Origin: Agarivorans sp. Alg241-V36
GTDB lineage: Bacteria > Pseudomonadota > Gammaproteobacteria > Enterobacterales > Celerinatantimonadaceae
Direction: 5' to 3'
DNA: 64,000 bases
Assembly: GCF_900537085.1 (NCBI RefSeq)
Contig: NZ_UNRE01000011.1
Coordinates: 92,043-156,042 of the forward strand
Shown one piece after another: positions 48,801-57,105 of the stretch. Made by a program: the position numbers and the translations under genes. A model generated the notes under the pieces. The model was not told where the DNA came from, did not search any database, and saw nothing but the letters and a program-made list of their open reading frames with translations. The first letter of the stretch is position 1, and every line of letters begins with the position of its first letter.

Positions 48801-48924
48801 AATGGCGAGTTTACCTAAAGAGCGCTGTATGGTTACTGGTTACTCATGTAGAAGCCAAGTTAAACGCTTAGAGGGTGAAAAGCCAAAGCACCCATTACAA
48901 ATTCTGTTGAGCTTATTGTCGTGA
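45874..48924 (+). CDS. ydiJ: YdiJ family FAD / Fe-S oxidoreductase (D-2-hydroxyacid dehydrogenase type)
   Basis: 1016 residues, matching E. coli YdiJ (1018), which has been linked to D-2-hydroxyglutarate oxidation. FAD_binding_4 (PCMH) domain about 30-260 with RGGGTGTNGQSL and the GLKAVLASGEEI region; FAD-oxidase C-domain to about 540 with WGEHGKGFRSEYGPEFFG. Fe-S ligands: CNGNGLCF...MCPSF near 575, CLACKACTTGCP near 670; the CCG domain ends with GCCGMAGTYGHD. Electrons probably pass to the respiratory chain. Overlaps menI by 4 bp, the same neighbour as in E. coli. Confidence 0.92.
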   Translation: MIPKLSPQHSLEALYLDYLAKLEQSAFSGEIQTTYASRLAVATDNSVYQYLPQAVVFPKNSNDIKQLCRLASASTFQSIKLSPRGGGTGTNGQSLTEGIVVDLSKFMNKVIELNVEERWVRVETGIVKDQLNGVLKEHGLFFSPDLSTSNRATLGGMINTDASGQGSMVYGKTSDHVIGLKAVLASGEEIDTDPVRVDQLDQQRESLTDIYTAVKHACVDMRSLVEEKFPKLNRFLTGYDLKNAYSPEQDSVDLTRILCGSEGSLAFITEAKLDLTPIPKYRTLVTVKYDSFQSALRHAPSLVEAQALSVETIDSKVLNLAQQDVVWDSVRDLISDVPDQEMQGINIVEFAENDEALQQQKINNLVEILSQTAVTKLGVIGFQRCDDLGSINAIYNMRKKAVGLLGNTAGSAKPVAFAEDTCVPPENLADFIVEFRELLDGKGLHYGMFGHVDSGVLHVRPALDLCDPEQEILMREISDQVVALTAKYKGLMWGEHGKGFRSEYGPEFFGETLFAELRKIKAAFDPHNQINPGKICTPLNSEESLVSVDGTKRGKYDREIAVEVRDSFKNAMECNGNGLCFNYDTSSPMCPSFKATGDRRYSPKGRAGLMREWLRQLAALKVDPLAQEEKLNARFISPDSILLKIRNSIAKSKGEYDYSHEVYDAMQTCLACKACTTGCPIKVDVPTFRSRFLNVYHGRYLRPLKDYFVAYVESYAPLMAKAPRLFNFAMSPKWASLAVEKTIGMVDIPTLSFPTLAQRIPESLSSKYDYNALQNLSDEEKQNTVLVVQDPFTSFYEAELVEDFVKLAKKLGLNPVLLPFKPNGKPQHIKGFLSKFNKSAQTSAAFLNQVSELGIKMVGVEPALVLCYRDEYKHALGDARGDFNVLVVQEWLDSIDASVFEAQQVSDKEAWYLFGHCTEKALKADAFKQWQQVFNRFGANLEDVAVGCCGMAGTYGHDAKQLATSKAIYELSWKQKMASLPKERCMVTGYSCRSQVKRLEGEKPKHPLQILLSLLS

Positions 48925-49337
48925 GCATCTGGAATTTGCCAATGAGCTTGGCAACCTTAAATAAGATGGGCGAGGGCAACATGCTCGCCTATCTTGATAT
49001 AGAGTTTACAGAAATCGGTGATGACTATTTAGTGGCAAAAATGCCCGTTACTGCAAAAGTTAAGCAGCCAATGGGTTTGCTGCATGGTGGAGCAAATGTC
49101 GTTCTAGCCGAAAGTTTGGCCAGTTGTGCTGCTTATTGCGTAGCTGGTGATAACACAATGGTGGTAGGCGTAGAAATTAACGCTAACCACTTAAAAGCTG
49201 TTAGGCATGGCGAAGTCACCGCTAAAGCGAGCCCAATCAAGTTGGGCAATTCACTGCAAGTATGGCAAATCAATATTGTTCAAAACAACGATCTGGTGTG
49301 TAGTTCACGTCTAACAGTAATGGTTAAAACTAAATAA
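48921..49337 (+). CDS. menI: MenI/YdiI hotdog acyl-CoA thioesterase
   Basis: 138 residues from a GTG overlapping the ydiJ stop. Hotdog 4HBT fold with LLHGGANVVLAESLAS (catalytic Glu in the central helix) and VVGVEINANHLKAV, very close in pattern to YdiI. In E. coli it hydrolyses 1,4-dihydroxy-2-naphthoyl-CoA in menaquinone synthesis, with a broad range of acyl-CoAs. No men genes are present here, so a general thioesterase role beside YdiJ is equally possible. Confidence 0.87.
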   Translation: MSIWNLPMSLATLNKMGEGNMLAYLDIEFTEIGDDYLVAKMPVTAKVKQPMGLLHGGANVVLAESLASCAAYCVAGDNTMVVGVEINANHLKAVRHGEVTAKASPIKLGNSLQVWQINIVQNNDLVCSSRLTVMVKTK

Positions 49338-49500
49338 TCGCTAAGTTGTTAATAACTCCCCCATATTTTTACCAAATTATTACATCTAACAAACTGAACT
49401 TTATAGGATTTCATAGTCTAATTTAGCGCAAATATTTTGATGATTGGCGGTTATACGTCTAACGTTGAATATGTATTGGTAAATTAACTTAGGGATCTTT

Positions 49501-50568
49501 ATGTCGCGTCAAACATATCGTGGTCTTGGAATAGTCGCTTTTAGCAGTTTACTGCTATTAGGCTGTAACAAAGACCCTGTTGAATCTGTTAAAACATACC
49601 CCAGACCTGTAAAAGTGGAACTGGTCGAAATCGGAGACGGAACACGAATTAGAACCCTGCCCGGAGAAACCTTTGCATCTGACACTGCCATTCTTTCTTT
49701 CCAAGTAGCAGGGCGCTTAGACGAGGTATTGGTTAAACCCGGTGACGCCGTAGTAGCAGGTCAGCCACTAGCTAACCTAGACCCTGCAATGTACAACCAA
49801 GAGTTAGAGGTAGCCGAAGCCAACTTCTACTTAGCCAAGGTACTTTTTGATCGAGCTACTCAGTTGGTTGACCGAGGCGTTATCTCTAGAAGCGATTATG
49901 ACCGCTCAAAAAGCCAATTTTCTATTAGCCAGGCCGCTTTAGATAAGGCAAAAGTCAATTTAAGTTATACTAAACTAGTCGCGCCATACGATGGCCTAAT
50001 TGCCAGTAAATACGCAGACCAATACGAGTACGTTTACGAAAAACAACAAGTACTTAGCTTGCAAACTGAATCAACTGTAGATGTAAACTTTCAGCTGCCA
50101 GAGCGTCTAATCGGTATTTTCCAAGCTTCTCGAATTAATGGCGATGCAGCTCCAAACTTAAGAGTACAATTTCAAGGACGTGAGCAATGGTATGATGCCT
50201 CGCTAAAAGAGCTGAGCACTGTTGCCGACCCTTCTACAGCCAGCTATACCATTGTGCTTAGTTTACCTATTCCAGATGAGCTAAATATCTTTCCTGGTAT
50301 GGCCACTCAGGTTCAAATTGAATCCACAACCCAAAATTCAAGTTCTAACGTTAAAGCTCCTTTAGGGAGCGTGGTTAACGAAGAGAATCAAGATTTTGTA
50401 TTTGTTTGGGATCCTAATTCAAACATAGTAACCAAAACTAAAATTGAGCTTGCTGATGGCATGATTACCTCTGGCTTAACCGATGGAGATTGGTTAGTGA
50501 TAGCGGGCGCCGCCGAACTCGACGATGGTCAAGCCGCAGTCAAATGGGTTAAGGAGAGAGGATTATAA
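49501..50568 (+). CDS. RND periplasmic adaptor lipoprotein 1 (TriA-like)
   Basis: 355-residue membrane-fusion protein. Lipobox LLLGC with Cys22. Lipoyl halves GRLDEVLVKPGDAVVAGQPLANL and LSYTKLVAPYDGLI bracket a short helical hairpin; the beta-barrel and C-terminal domains follow. First of three coupled genes: its TAA shares one base with the next ATG. Together with the second adaptor and the pump this matches the two-adaptor layout of Pseudomonas TriABC. Confidence 0.9.
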   Translation: MSRQTYRGLGIVAFSSLLLLGCNKDPVESVKTYPRPVKVELVEIGDGTRIRTLPGETFASDTAILSFQVAGRLDEVLVKPGDAVVAGQPLANLDPAMYNQELEVAEANFYLAKVLFDRATQLVDRGVISRSDYDRSKSQFSISQAALDKAKVNLSYTKLVAPYDGLIASKYADQYEYVYEKQQVLSLQTESTVDVNFQLPERLIGIFQASRINGDAAPNLRVQFQGREQWYDASLKELSTVADPSTASYTIVLSLPIPDELNIFPGMATQVQIESTTQNSSSNVKAPLGSVVNEENQDFVFVWDPNSNIVTKTKIELADGMITSGLTDGDWLVIAGAAELDDGQAAVKWVKERGL

Positions 50569-51653
50569 TGATGCCTTTTAAACAAATACTAATAAGTACT
50601 GTGATGCTCTCTTTGCTAGCTGCTTGTGGTAAAGACACAAACATAGTAGAGCAAGAACAAGTTGTAGAAGTGTATAACTTGCCAGAAGCTAGCAATACAG
50701 TAGATCGAGATTTTAACGGTATTGCTCGCGCGCACGACTTAGCGGAATTATCTTTTAGAGTAGACGGTGAAATTCGCCAAATTGCGGTAAAGAAGGGTCA
50801 AAAAGTAAACAAAGGTGATTTATTAGCTGAGCTAGATAAAAGAGATTATCAAATCATCGTCAACGACCGTGAAGCACGCTTAACCTTAACCAAGCAACAA
50901 TTTGAACGAGCCAAAGCCTTGCTTGATCAAAAGCTTCTTTCACAAAGCGAATACGACAAAATGCGTGCGGAATATCTAGTCGCATCAGCTGATTACAAAA
51001 AAGCCCAATTAATGCTGAAGTACACAGAACTACGCGCGCCATTTGACGGAATTGTTGGTGATGTATTCACCGACCCATTTGTAAATGTGCAACCCGGCTC
51101 TGCAGTGTTAAGCATGCACAAAGTGGACTTTGTTGAAGTGGATGTGCAACTACCAGACATGATTATTGCAGTGGCTAAATTGGGTAAAGACCGAATTAAC
51201 CGTATGGAAATAGATGTAAATTTTGAAGCTTTTCCAGACCGTACTTTTAGCGGCATACCTTATGAGCTCAACTTAGAAAAAGACCAATCAACCCGCAGTT
51301 ATATCGCGACCATATTGGTACCTTTCGACAAGAACTTTGCGGTGTTAGAAGGCATGCAAGCTAAGGTGTCAATAGACCTATCTGATGTAACTTACACCTA
51401 TAGTCGCGATTTCCTTGTACCAATTGCTGCTGTTGTAATGCCAGATGGTTCCAATCTCAACCAGCAACGACCGATTGTTTGGCGCTATAAAGCAGATAAC
51501 ACTGTAGAAAAACAAGAAGTAACAATAGGTACTCTTTCTGGCGACTTTATCGAAATTAATCAGGGCTTAAATGATGGAGACGTAATTGTTTCCGTTGGTG
51601 CAAATCGTTTAGTTGATGGCCAATCAGTTGTTTTAAAGAAGGATAAGCAATGA
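50568..51653 (+). CDS. RND periplasmic adaptor lipoprotein 2 (TriB-like)
   Basis: 361 residues; start overlaps the previous stop (TAATG), with GGAG and AGAGG upstream. Lipobox LLAAC with Cys20. Lipoyl halves GEIRQIAVKKGQKVNKGDLL and LKYTELRAPFDGIVG. It is a distinct sequence from adaptor 1, not a recent duplicate, so the two likely form a heteromeric adaptor ring. Overlaps the permease gene by 4 bp (ATGA). Confidence 0.9.
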   Translation: MMPFKQILISTVMLSLLAACGKDTNIVEQEQVVEVYNLPEASNTVDRDFNGIARAHDLAELSFRVDGEIRQIAVKKGQKVNKGDLLAELDKRDYQIIVNDREARLTLTKQQFERAKALLDQKLLSQSEYDKMRAEYLVASADYKKAQLMLKYTELRAPFDGIVGDVFTDPFVNVQPGSAVLSMHKVDFVEVDVQLPDMIIAVAKLGKDRINRMEIDVNFEAFPDRTFSGIPYELNLEKDQSTRSYIATILVPFDKNFAVLEGMQAKVSIDLSDVTYTYSRDFLVPIAAVVMPDGSNLNQQRPIVWRYKADNTVEKQEVTIGTLSGDFIEINQGLNDGDVIVSVGANRLVDGQSVVLKKDKQ

Positions 51654-54600
51654 ACATTGCAGGATATTTTGTAAAAAATTCAATTATTAGTTGGATGTTT
51701 ACCCTGATCTTGTTGATTGGCGGAATCCTATCTTTTAGTGGATTAGGGCAATTAGAAGATCCCCCGTTTACGATTAAAGATGCGGTGGTTGTTACTATGT
51801 ACCCTGGTGCCACTTCTACCGAAGTAGAAGAAGAGGTGACTTATCCAGTAGAGAAAGCAATTCAAGCGCTTCCTTACGTTGACGATATTGTTTCTCTAAG
51901 TACCCCTGGTATGTCTCAAATTACGGTCACCATGAAAAGAACATATGGGCCAGACGAACTACCGCAAATTTGGGATGAGTTGCGGCGTAAAGTTGGAGAT
52001 ATGACGTCACAACTACCTCCAGGCGCTTCTACGCCATTGGTAAACGATGACTTTGGTGATGTTTACGGCATTATGTATATGGTGTCAGGTGCGAACTACG
52101 ACTATAAAGACTTACAAGATTACGTTGACTATGTAAGGCGTGAAATTGAACTGGTGCCAGGAGTAGGTAAAGTAAACCTTGCCGGCGCCCAAACTGAACA
52201 AGTGTTTATAGAAATTTCTATTCAGAAACTAGCTACCTTCAACCTCGATCCGGCTTTAATCACTAGTTTGCTTAATTCCCAAAATATGGTGACTTCTGCA
52301 GGTAACATCCAGATTGCCGGTGACCAATTAACTATCCGGCCAACCGGTGCATTCAAATCCGTAGCTGAGTTAGGTGATTTGATCATCCCCGGCACAACGG
52401 GCGACAAACTCATTTATCTTAAAGATGTAGCCACTATTTCTAGAGGTTATGAGGAAATTCCCAGTAACCTGATTAGCTTTAATCAAAACCAAGCCATTAA
52501 TATTGGTGTTTCATTTACCAGCGGAGTAAATGTGGTTGAGGTGGGTAAAGCAATAGAGCAACGTTTACAGGAAATTGATTACGCTAGACCCGCTGGCATG
52601 ATTATCGATTCAATCTATAACCAACCGCAAGAAGTAGATAAGTCAGTAAGTTCCTTTGTATGGAACTTAATAATGGCTGTTGTGATTGTAGTGGTTGTTT
52701 TGCTTGTTTTTATGGGGCTAAAAAGCGGCATACTCATTGGCCTGATCTTATTCCTAACCTGTTTAGGCACCTTCATTTTGATGAAGCAGGCGGAAATTGA
52801 ACTGCAGCGAATATCATTAGGCGCGCTTATCATCGCCTTAGGTATGCTGGTTGATAACGCTATTGTAGTGGTTGAAGGGATATTGATGGGCCGTAAAAAA
52901 GGCCTAAGTACCCTAGAATCTGCTCAAGAGATTGTTGGGCAAACTATGTGGCCATTATTGGGCGCCACCGTTATTGCTATTACAGCCTTTGCACCAATTG
53001 GCTTATCGCCTGACTCTACCGGTGAATTTGCGGCATCTTTGTTTTGGGTACTGCTGTTTTCACTATTTTTGTCTTGGATCACCGCCATCACCATCACGCC
53101 GTTTTTTGCCCAATTGTTTTTTGGTAAAGAGGGCGAAAAACAAGTAGAAGGTGAAGACAACGACCCATACAAAGGCGCATTCTTTAATGCTTACAAGGCC
53201 TTGCTTGATTTTTGTTTACGCTTTAAATGGCCAACAGTGATTGTTGTTGTTGTGTTGTTTGTGCTATCTGTTGTTGGTTTTGGCTACGTTAAACAGTCAT
53301 TTTTCCCACCATCTTCTACACCCATTTTCTTGGTTGATGTTTGGATGCCAGAAGGCACTGATATTCGCGAAACCCAAAAGTCGGTACAAGAAATGGAAAG
53401 CATGGCACGAGACACAGACGCTGTAACCTTTGTGTCTTCGTCAGTGGGCAAAGGCTTCCAGCGCTTTATGCTAACTTATTCACCTGAGAAAAGTTATGGT
53501 GCTTATGCGCAAATTGCGGTGAGAACAACCGATGCAGTGACTTCTGATGCAGCAATGTCTTCATTACGTAAAGGCGTGGAGCAAGCGTTTCCACAAGCGC
53601 AGTTTAAGTTTAAGAAACTAGAAATTGGACCTTCTACTGATGCAAAAATTGAAGCGAGAATTCTAGGTGCTGATCCAGATGTACTGCGCTCCATTGCTGC
53701 TGACATTCAAGAAATATTTAACGATACTCCCGGTACTGTTAATGTGCGCCACGATTGGCGTGATCGCGTTAAATACATTGAACCTAACTTTAATGAAACT
53801 CAAGCTCGACGTCTTGGCATCAATAAAGCAGATATAGACCAAACCCTCGAGTTTGCCTTTGCTGGTTTAAGTTTTGGTTTATATCGGGAAGGAACCACGC
53901 TACTGCCAATTGTTGGTCGGTTGCCTGAGCAAGAACGTATTGACATCGATTCTTTAGAAAGCTTGCGAATTTGGAGCCCGACTTTAAAAAGTTATATCCC
54001 AATTCAGCAAGTGGTAAATGGTTTCAGTGTTAAATTTGAAGATCCGATTATTCAGCGACGCGACAAAAAACGTACCTTAACGGTGTTTGCCGATGCAGAT
54101 TTTGAATACGATATTTTACCTGCTGAGTTGTTTGCCAAAATCAAACCACAGGTAGAAGCACTAGAACTTCCATCTGGTTATGAGTTGCAATGGGGCGGTG
54201 AGTACGAGTCGTCAGGTGATGCTCAAGAAGCATTGTTTGCATCATTGCCTATGGGTTACTTAATCATGTTTTTGATTACGGTATTCCTGTTTAACTCGGT
54301 TAAAAAGCCTTTAGTTATTTGGTGCTGCGTTCCTTTGGCACTCATTGGCATAACTTCAGGCCTGTTGTTCCTCGGTAAACCTTTCGGTTTTATGGCCTTG
54401 TTAGGAATGCTGAGTTTGTCGGGGATGTTGCTTAAAAACGGCATTGTATTACTCGACCAAATCAATGCCGATATAACAGCCGGTAAAGAAGTATACCAAG
54501 CGGTATTTGATTCCACCGTTAGCCGTGTAAGACCGGTTTGTATGGCTGCTGTAACTACCATTTTAGGAGTAGCTCCATTGATCTCAGATGTATTCTTCGA

Positions 54601-54721
54601 GTCTATGGCTGCGGTGGTAATGTTTGGTTTAGGTGTAGCAACCGTGCTTACTTTGCTAATTGTTCCGGTCTTGTACGTTATTTTCTTTAACGTGAAGTAT
54701 CGAGACTACAAAGAGTTTTAA
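51650..54721 (+). CDS. RND efflux permease (TriC/MexK-like)
   Basis: 1023 residues with the RND topology: 12 helices and two large periplasmic domains. The N-terminus ISWMFTLILLIGGILSFSGLGQLEDPPF is typical of the MexK/TriC/VexK branch. TM4 has GMLVDNAIVVVEG: one relay Asp is kept and the second position is Asn, unlike the DD of the other pump in this window. TM10 carries LSGMLLKNGIVLLDQ with the conserved Lys. No TolC-type gene follows. Substrates unknown. Confidence 0.92.
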   Translation: MNIAGYFVKNSIISWMFTLILLIGGILSFSGLGQLEDPPFTIKDAVVVTMYPGATSTEVEEEVTYPVEKAIQALPYVDDIVSLSTPGMSQITVTMKRTYGPDELPQIWDELRRKVGDMTSQLPPGASTPLVNDDFGDVYGIMYMVSGANYDYKDLQDYVDYVRREIELVPGVGKVNLAGAQTEQVFIEISIQKLATFNLDPALITSLLNSQNMVTSAGNIQIAGDQLTIRPTGAFKSVAELGDLIIPGTTGDKLIYLKDVATISRGYEEIPSNLISFNQNQAINIGVSFTSGVNVVEVGKAIEQRLQEIDYARPAGMIIDSIYNQPQEVDKSVSSFVWNLIMAVVIVVVVLLVFMGLKSGILIGLILFLTCLGTFILMKQAEIELQRISLGALIIALGMLVDNAIVVVEGILMGRKKGLSTLESAQEIVGQTMWPLLGATVIAITAFAPIGLSPDSTGEFAASLFWVLLFSLFLSWITAITITPFFAQLFFGKEGEKQVEGEDNDPYKGAFFNAYKALLDFCLRFKWPTVIVVVVLFVLSVVGFGYVKQSFFPPSSTPIFLVDVWMPEGTDIRETQKSVQEMESMARDTDAVTFVSSSVGKGFQRFMLTYSPEKSYGAYAQIAVRTTDAVTSDAAMSSLRKGVEQAFPQAQFKFKKLEIGPSTDAKIEARILGADPDVLRSIAADIQEIFNDTPGTVNVRHDWRDRVKYIEPNFNETQARRLGINKADIDQTLEFAFAGLSFGLYREGTTLLPIVGRLPEQERIDIDSLESLRIWSPTLKSYIPIQQVVNGFSVKFEDPIIQRRDKKRTLTVFADADFEYDILPAELFAKIKPQVEALELPSGYELQWGGEYESSGDAQEALFASLPMGYLIMFLITVFLFNSVKKPLVIWCCVPLALIGITSGLLFLGKPFGFMALLGMLSLSGMLLKNGIVLLDQINADITAGKEVYQAVFDSTVSRVRPVCMAAVTTILGVAPLISDVFFESMAAVVMFGLGVATVLTLLIVPVLYVIFFNVKYRDYKEF

Positions 54722-54740
54722 AGCAATTAGATGTAACACA

Positions 54741-54770
54741 AAAAAAGAGTTGCCTTGGCAACTCTTTTTT
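54741..54770. terminator. Bidirectional intrinsic terminator
   Basis: AAAAAAGAGTTGCC / GGCAACTCTTTTTT with a TT centre and T runs on both strands, between the pump operon and the convergent XRE gene whose stop codon it touches. Confidence 0.92.
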
Positions 54771-55189
54771 TATCCGCACAATCCCATCACATATCTAACA
54801 AAGGGTTTTGCTTCTTCTAAATCAAAGTAGCCATCTTTTTTACGTGTTGTTCTGAGATATTGATACGTGGCAACAATCACCTTCATTACTTTTTCATTTT
54901 CTACACTTAAATCGTGTTGCTCTGCTGCCGCTAAAGTAAGTTCAACCGCCTTTTCAAGGGCCTCCATGTCAACTACTTCTGCTTTTCGGTATTGATAGCC
55001 TTCACCGGTTGCTAACCATTCTAGTGAACAGTTGGCTTTTTGCGCTATTTGATTAGCTTTAGACAAACTTGGCTCTGAGCCTTTTAGATACTTCCTGATT
55101 AGACTCTCGTTCAGCTCTACTTTTCGGGCAAAGCCACTAACACTTTGTTCACCCATTAATTCTTTTAGGCGGTTGGAAAATTCGTTCAA
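54770..55189 (-). CDS. XRE-family helix-turn-helix regulator
   Basis: Small repressor-like protein. The HTH lies in the first 55 residues: FSNRLKELMGEQSVSGFARKVELNESLIRKYLKGSEPSL, then LEWLATGEG, typical of phage-repressor-like XRE proteins. The C-half is helical and has no peptidase or sensor motif. Two starts are possible: GTG at 55207 (145 residues) has no Shine-Dalgarno, while TTG at 55189 (139 residues) has AAGGTG 5 bp upstream; I prefer the latter. A perfect palindrome just upstream suggests autoregulation. Divergent from a short-chain dehydrogenase gene. Confidence 0.82.
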   Translation of the reverse strand: MNEFSNRLKELMGEQSVSGFARKVELNESLIRKYLKGSEPSLSKANQIAQKANCSLEWLATGEGYQYRKAEVVDMEALEKAVELTLAAAEQHDLSVENEKVMKVIVATYQYLRTTRKKDGYFDLEEAKPFVRYVMGLCG

Positions 55190-55207
55190 TTGAACACCTT
55201 TGCTCAC

Positions 55208-55223
55208 TCGTACTAAAGTACGA
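55208..55223. promoter_or_regulatory. Perfect 16-bp palindrome, likely operator of the XRE regulator
   Basis: TCGTACT-AA-AGTACGA, 18 bp upstream of the preferred XRE start and 80 bp upstream of the divergent dehydrogenase. Size and symmetry fit an HTH dimer site. Confidence 0.55.
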
Positions 55224-55303
55224 CAAAGTTAGCACTATAGTATTGATTGTGTCCAGAAAACTTGCAGAATACCCACTTCAATTAGTCGATTTAAGGTAAG
55301 TAA

Positions 55304-56008
55304 ATGGAAAGCGTAAATGGCAAGGTTGCAATAGTTACAGGTGGTGGCAGTGGTATCGGTTTGGCAATTGCTAAAGCCTTAGCGGAGCAGGGCGCAAAGG
55401 TAGTAATTTGCTCTAGAGATTTAGCAAAACTTGAGCATACCGCTAGCCAGCTGCTAAAAGAATTTGGCCTTAGGGTTGATTGCTACGCAGCCGATATCCG
55501 CATCAAGCAGAAAGTTCAAGCACTAAAAGACTATGTAATAAGCCAGTTTGGTCGGGTAGACATATTGGTAAACAATAGCGGTTTAGGTGTTGGAGATACT
55601 ATTGAGGATTGCAGTGAAGAAGACTGGGACTTAGTTGTAGATACCTGTACTAAAGGCACTTTTTTAATGAGCCAAGCGGTACTGCCGAGCATGAAAACAC
55701 AACAAAGCGGTTTTATTCTGAACATTGCTTCGCAAGCGGCTAAAAATGGATACGCCAACGCTGGACCATATTGTGCAGCTAAATTTGCGGTGCTCGGTCT
55801 TGCAGCAGCATTACAAGAAGAAGTAAGAGAACACGGCATCAGAGTACATAGTTTGTGTCCAGGCTTAGTACAAGTACCAGCGCCAGAGTGTGAATCTGAT
55901 ATAAAGCCAGGTTGGCTACAAGTGAGTGATCTAGCTGAGGCAGCGTTGTTTGTGCTTAAACAACCAGCAAGAGTACATCTAGAAAATATTGGCTTGTATG
56001 GATTTTAG
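55304..56008 (+). CDS. Short-chain dehydrogenase/reductase
   Basis: 234-residue classical SDR. The cofactor motif TGGGSGIG (12-19) and C36-S37-R38-D39 suggest NADP(H) preference. The NNSG motif near 90 replaces NNAG; the catalytic set S143-Y156-K160 is intact (YCAAK). The C-terminus is short. It resembles FabG/YdfG-like oxidoreductases but the substrate is unknown. Single gene, read divergently from the XRE regulator, which may control it. Confidence 0.88.
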   Translation: MESVNGKVAIVTGGGSGIGLAIAKALAEQGAKVVICSRDLAKLEHTASQLLKEFGLRVDCYAADIRIKQKVQALKDYVISQFGRVDILVNNSGLGVGDTIEDCSEEDWDLVVDTCTKGTFLMSQAVLPSMKTQQSGFILNIASQAAKNGYANAGPYCAAKFAVLGLAAALQEEVREHGIRVHSLCPGLVQVPAPECESDIKPGWLQVSDLAEAALFVLKQPARVHLENIGLYGF

Positions 56009-56068
56009 TTAGGAGTGGCAGCTGTATCAGCGGTTGCTAGTTTGAACAGTATAGAGAAGAGTAAGAAT

Positions 56069-56145
<77 letters not shown>

Positions 56146-56228
56146 TCCGGTCTTAACTGAAAAAGTTAAGTGATTTGAATAGTTGCTTGGCTTAGCTATT
56201 CGAACTAAGCAATTCTTATATAAAGAAT

Positions 56229-56305
<77 letters not shown>

Positions 56306-56388
56306 TCCGGTCTTAACTGAAAAAGTTAAGTGATTTGAATAGTTACTTGGCTTAGCTATTCGAACTAAGCAATTCTTATATAAAGAAT

Positions 56389-56465
<77 letters not shown>

Positions 56466-56548
56466 TCCGGTCTTAACTGAAAAAGTTAAGTGATTTGAAT
56501 AATTACTTGGCTTAGCTATTCGAACTAAGCAATTCTTATATAAAGAAT

Positions 56549-56625
<77 letters not shown>

Positions 56626-56708
56626 TCCGTTCTTAACTGAAAAAGTTAAGTGATTTGAATAGTTGCTTGGCTTAGCTATTCGAACTAAGCAATTCTTATA
56701 TAAAGAAT

Positions 56709-56785
<77 letters not shown>

Positions 56786-56868
56786 TCCGGTCTTAACTGA
56801 AAAAGTTAAGTGATTTGAATAGTTGCTTGGCTTAGCTATTCGAACTAAGCAATTCTTATGTAAAGAAT

Positions 56869-56945
<77 letters not shown>

Positions 56946-56963
56946 TCCGTTATTGCGGAGCGC

Positions 56964-56992
56964 ATAGTACGCAGAGAGTAGTGATAATACAA
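56964..56992 (-). promoter_or_regulatory. Stringent-type promoter of the tRNA-fMet array
   Basis: Read on the minus strand: -35 TTGTAT (56987-56992), 17-bp spacer, -10 TACTAT (56964-56969), followed by a GC-rich discriminator GCGCTCCGC before the start point. A GC-rich discriminator is typical of stable-RNA promoters repressed by ppGpp/DksA. The first tRNA begins about 19 bp downstream of the -10. Confidence 0.65.
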
Positions 56993-57105
56993 GAGATTAT
57001 TTGTAATAATCCCTTAACTGCCGATTATTTATCCGAATGAGGCTTTTACTACTGATCCTTAGCAAAACAGGTATAATCCACGGGTTAAATAAATAGAGTA
57101 TCGTA

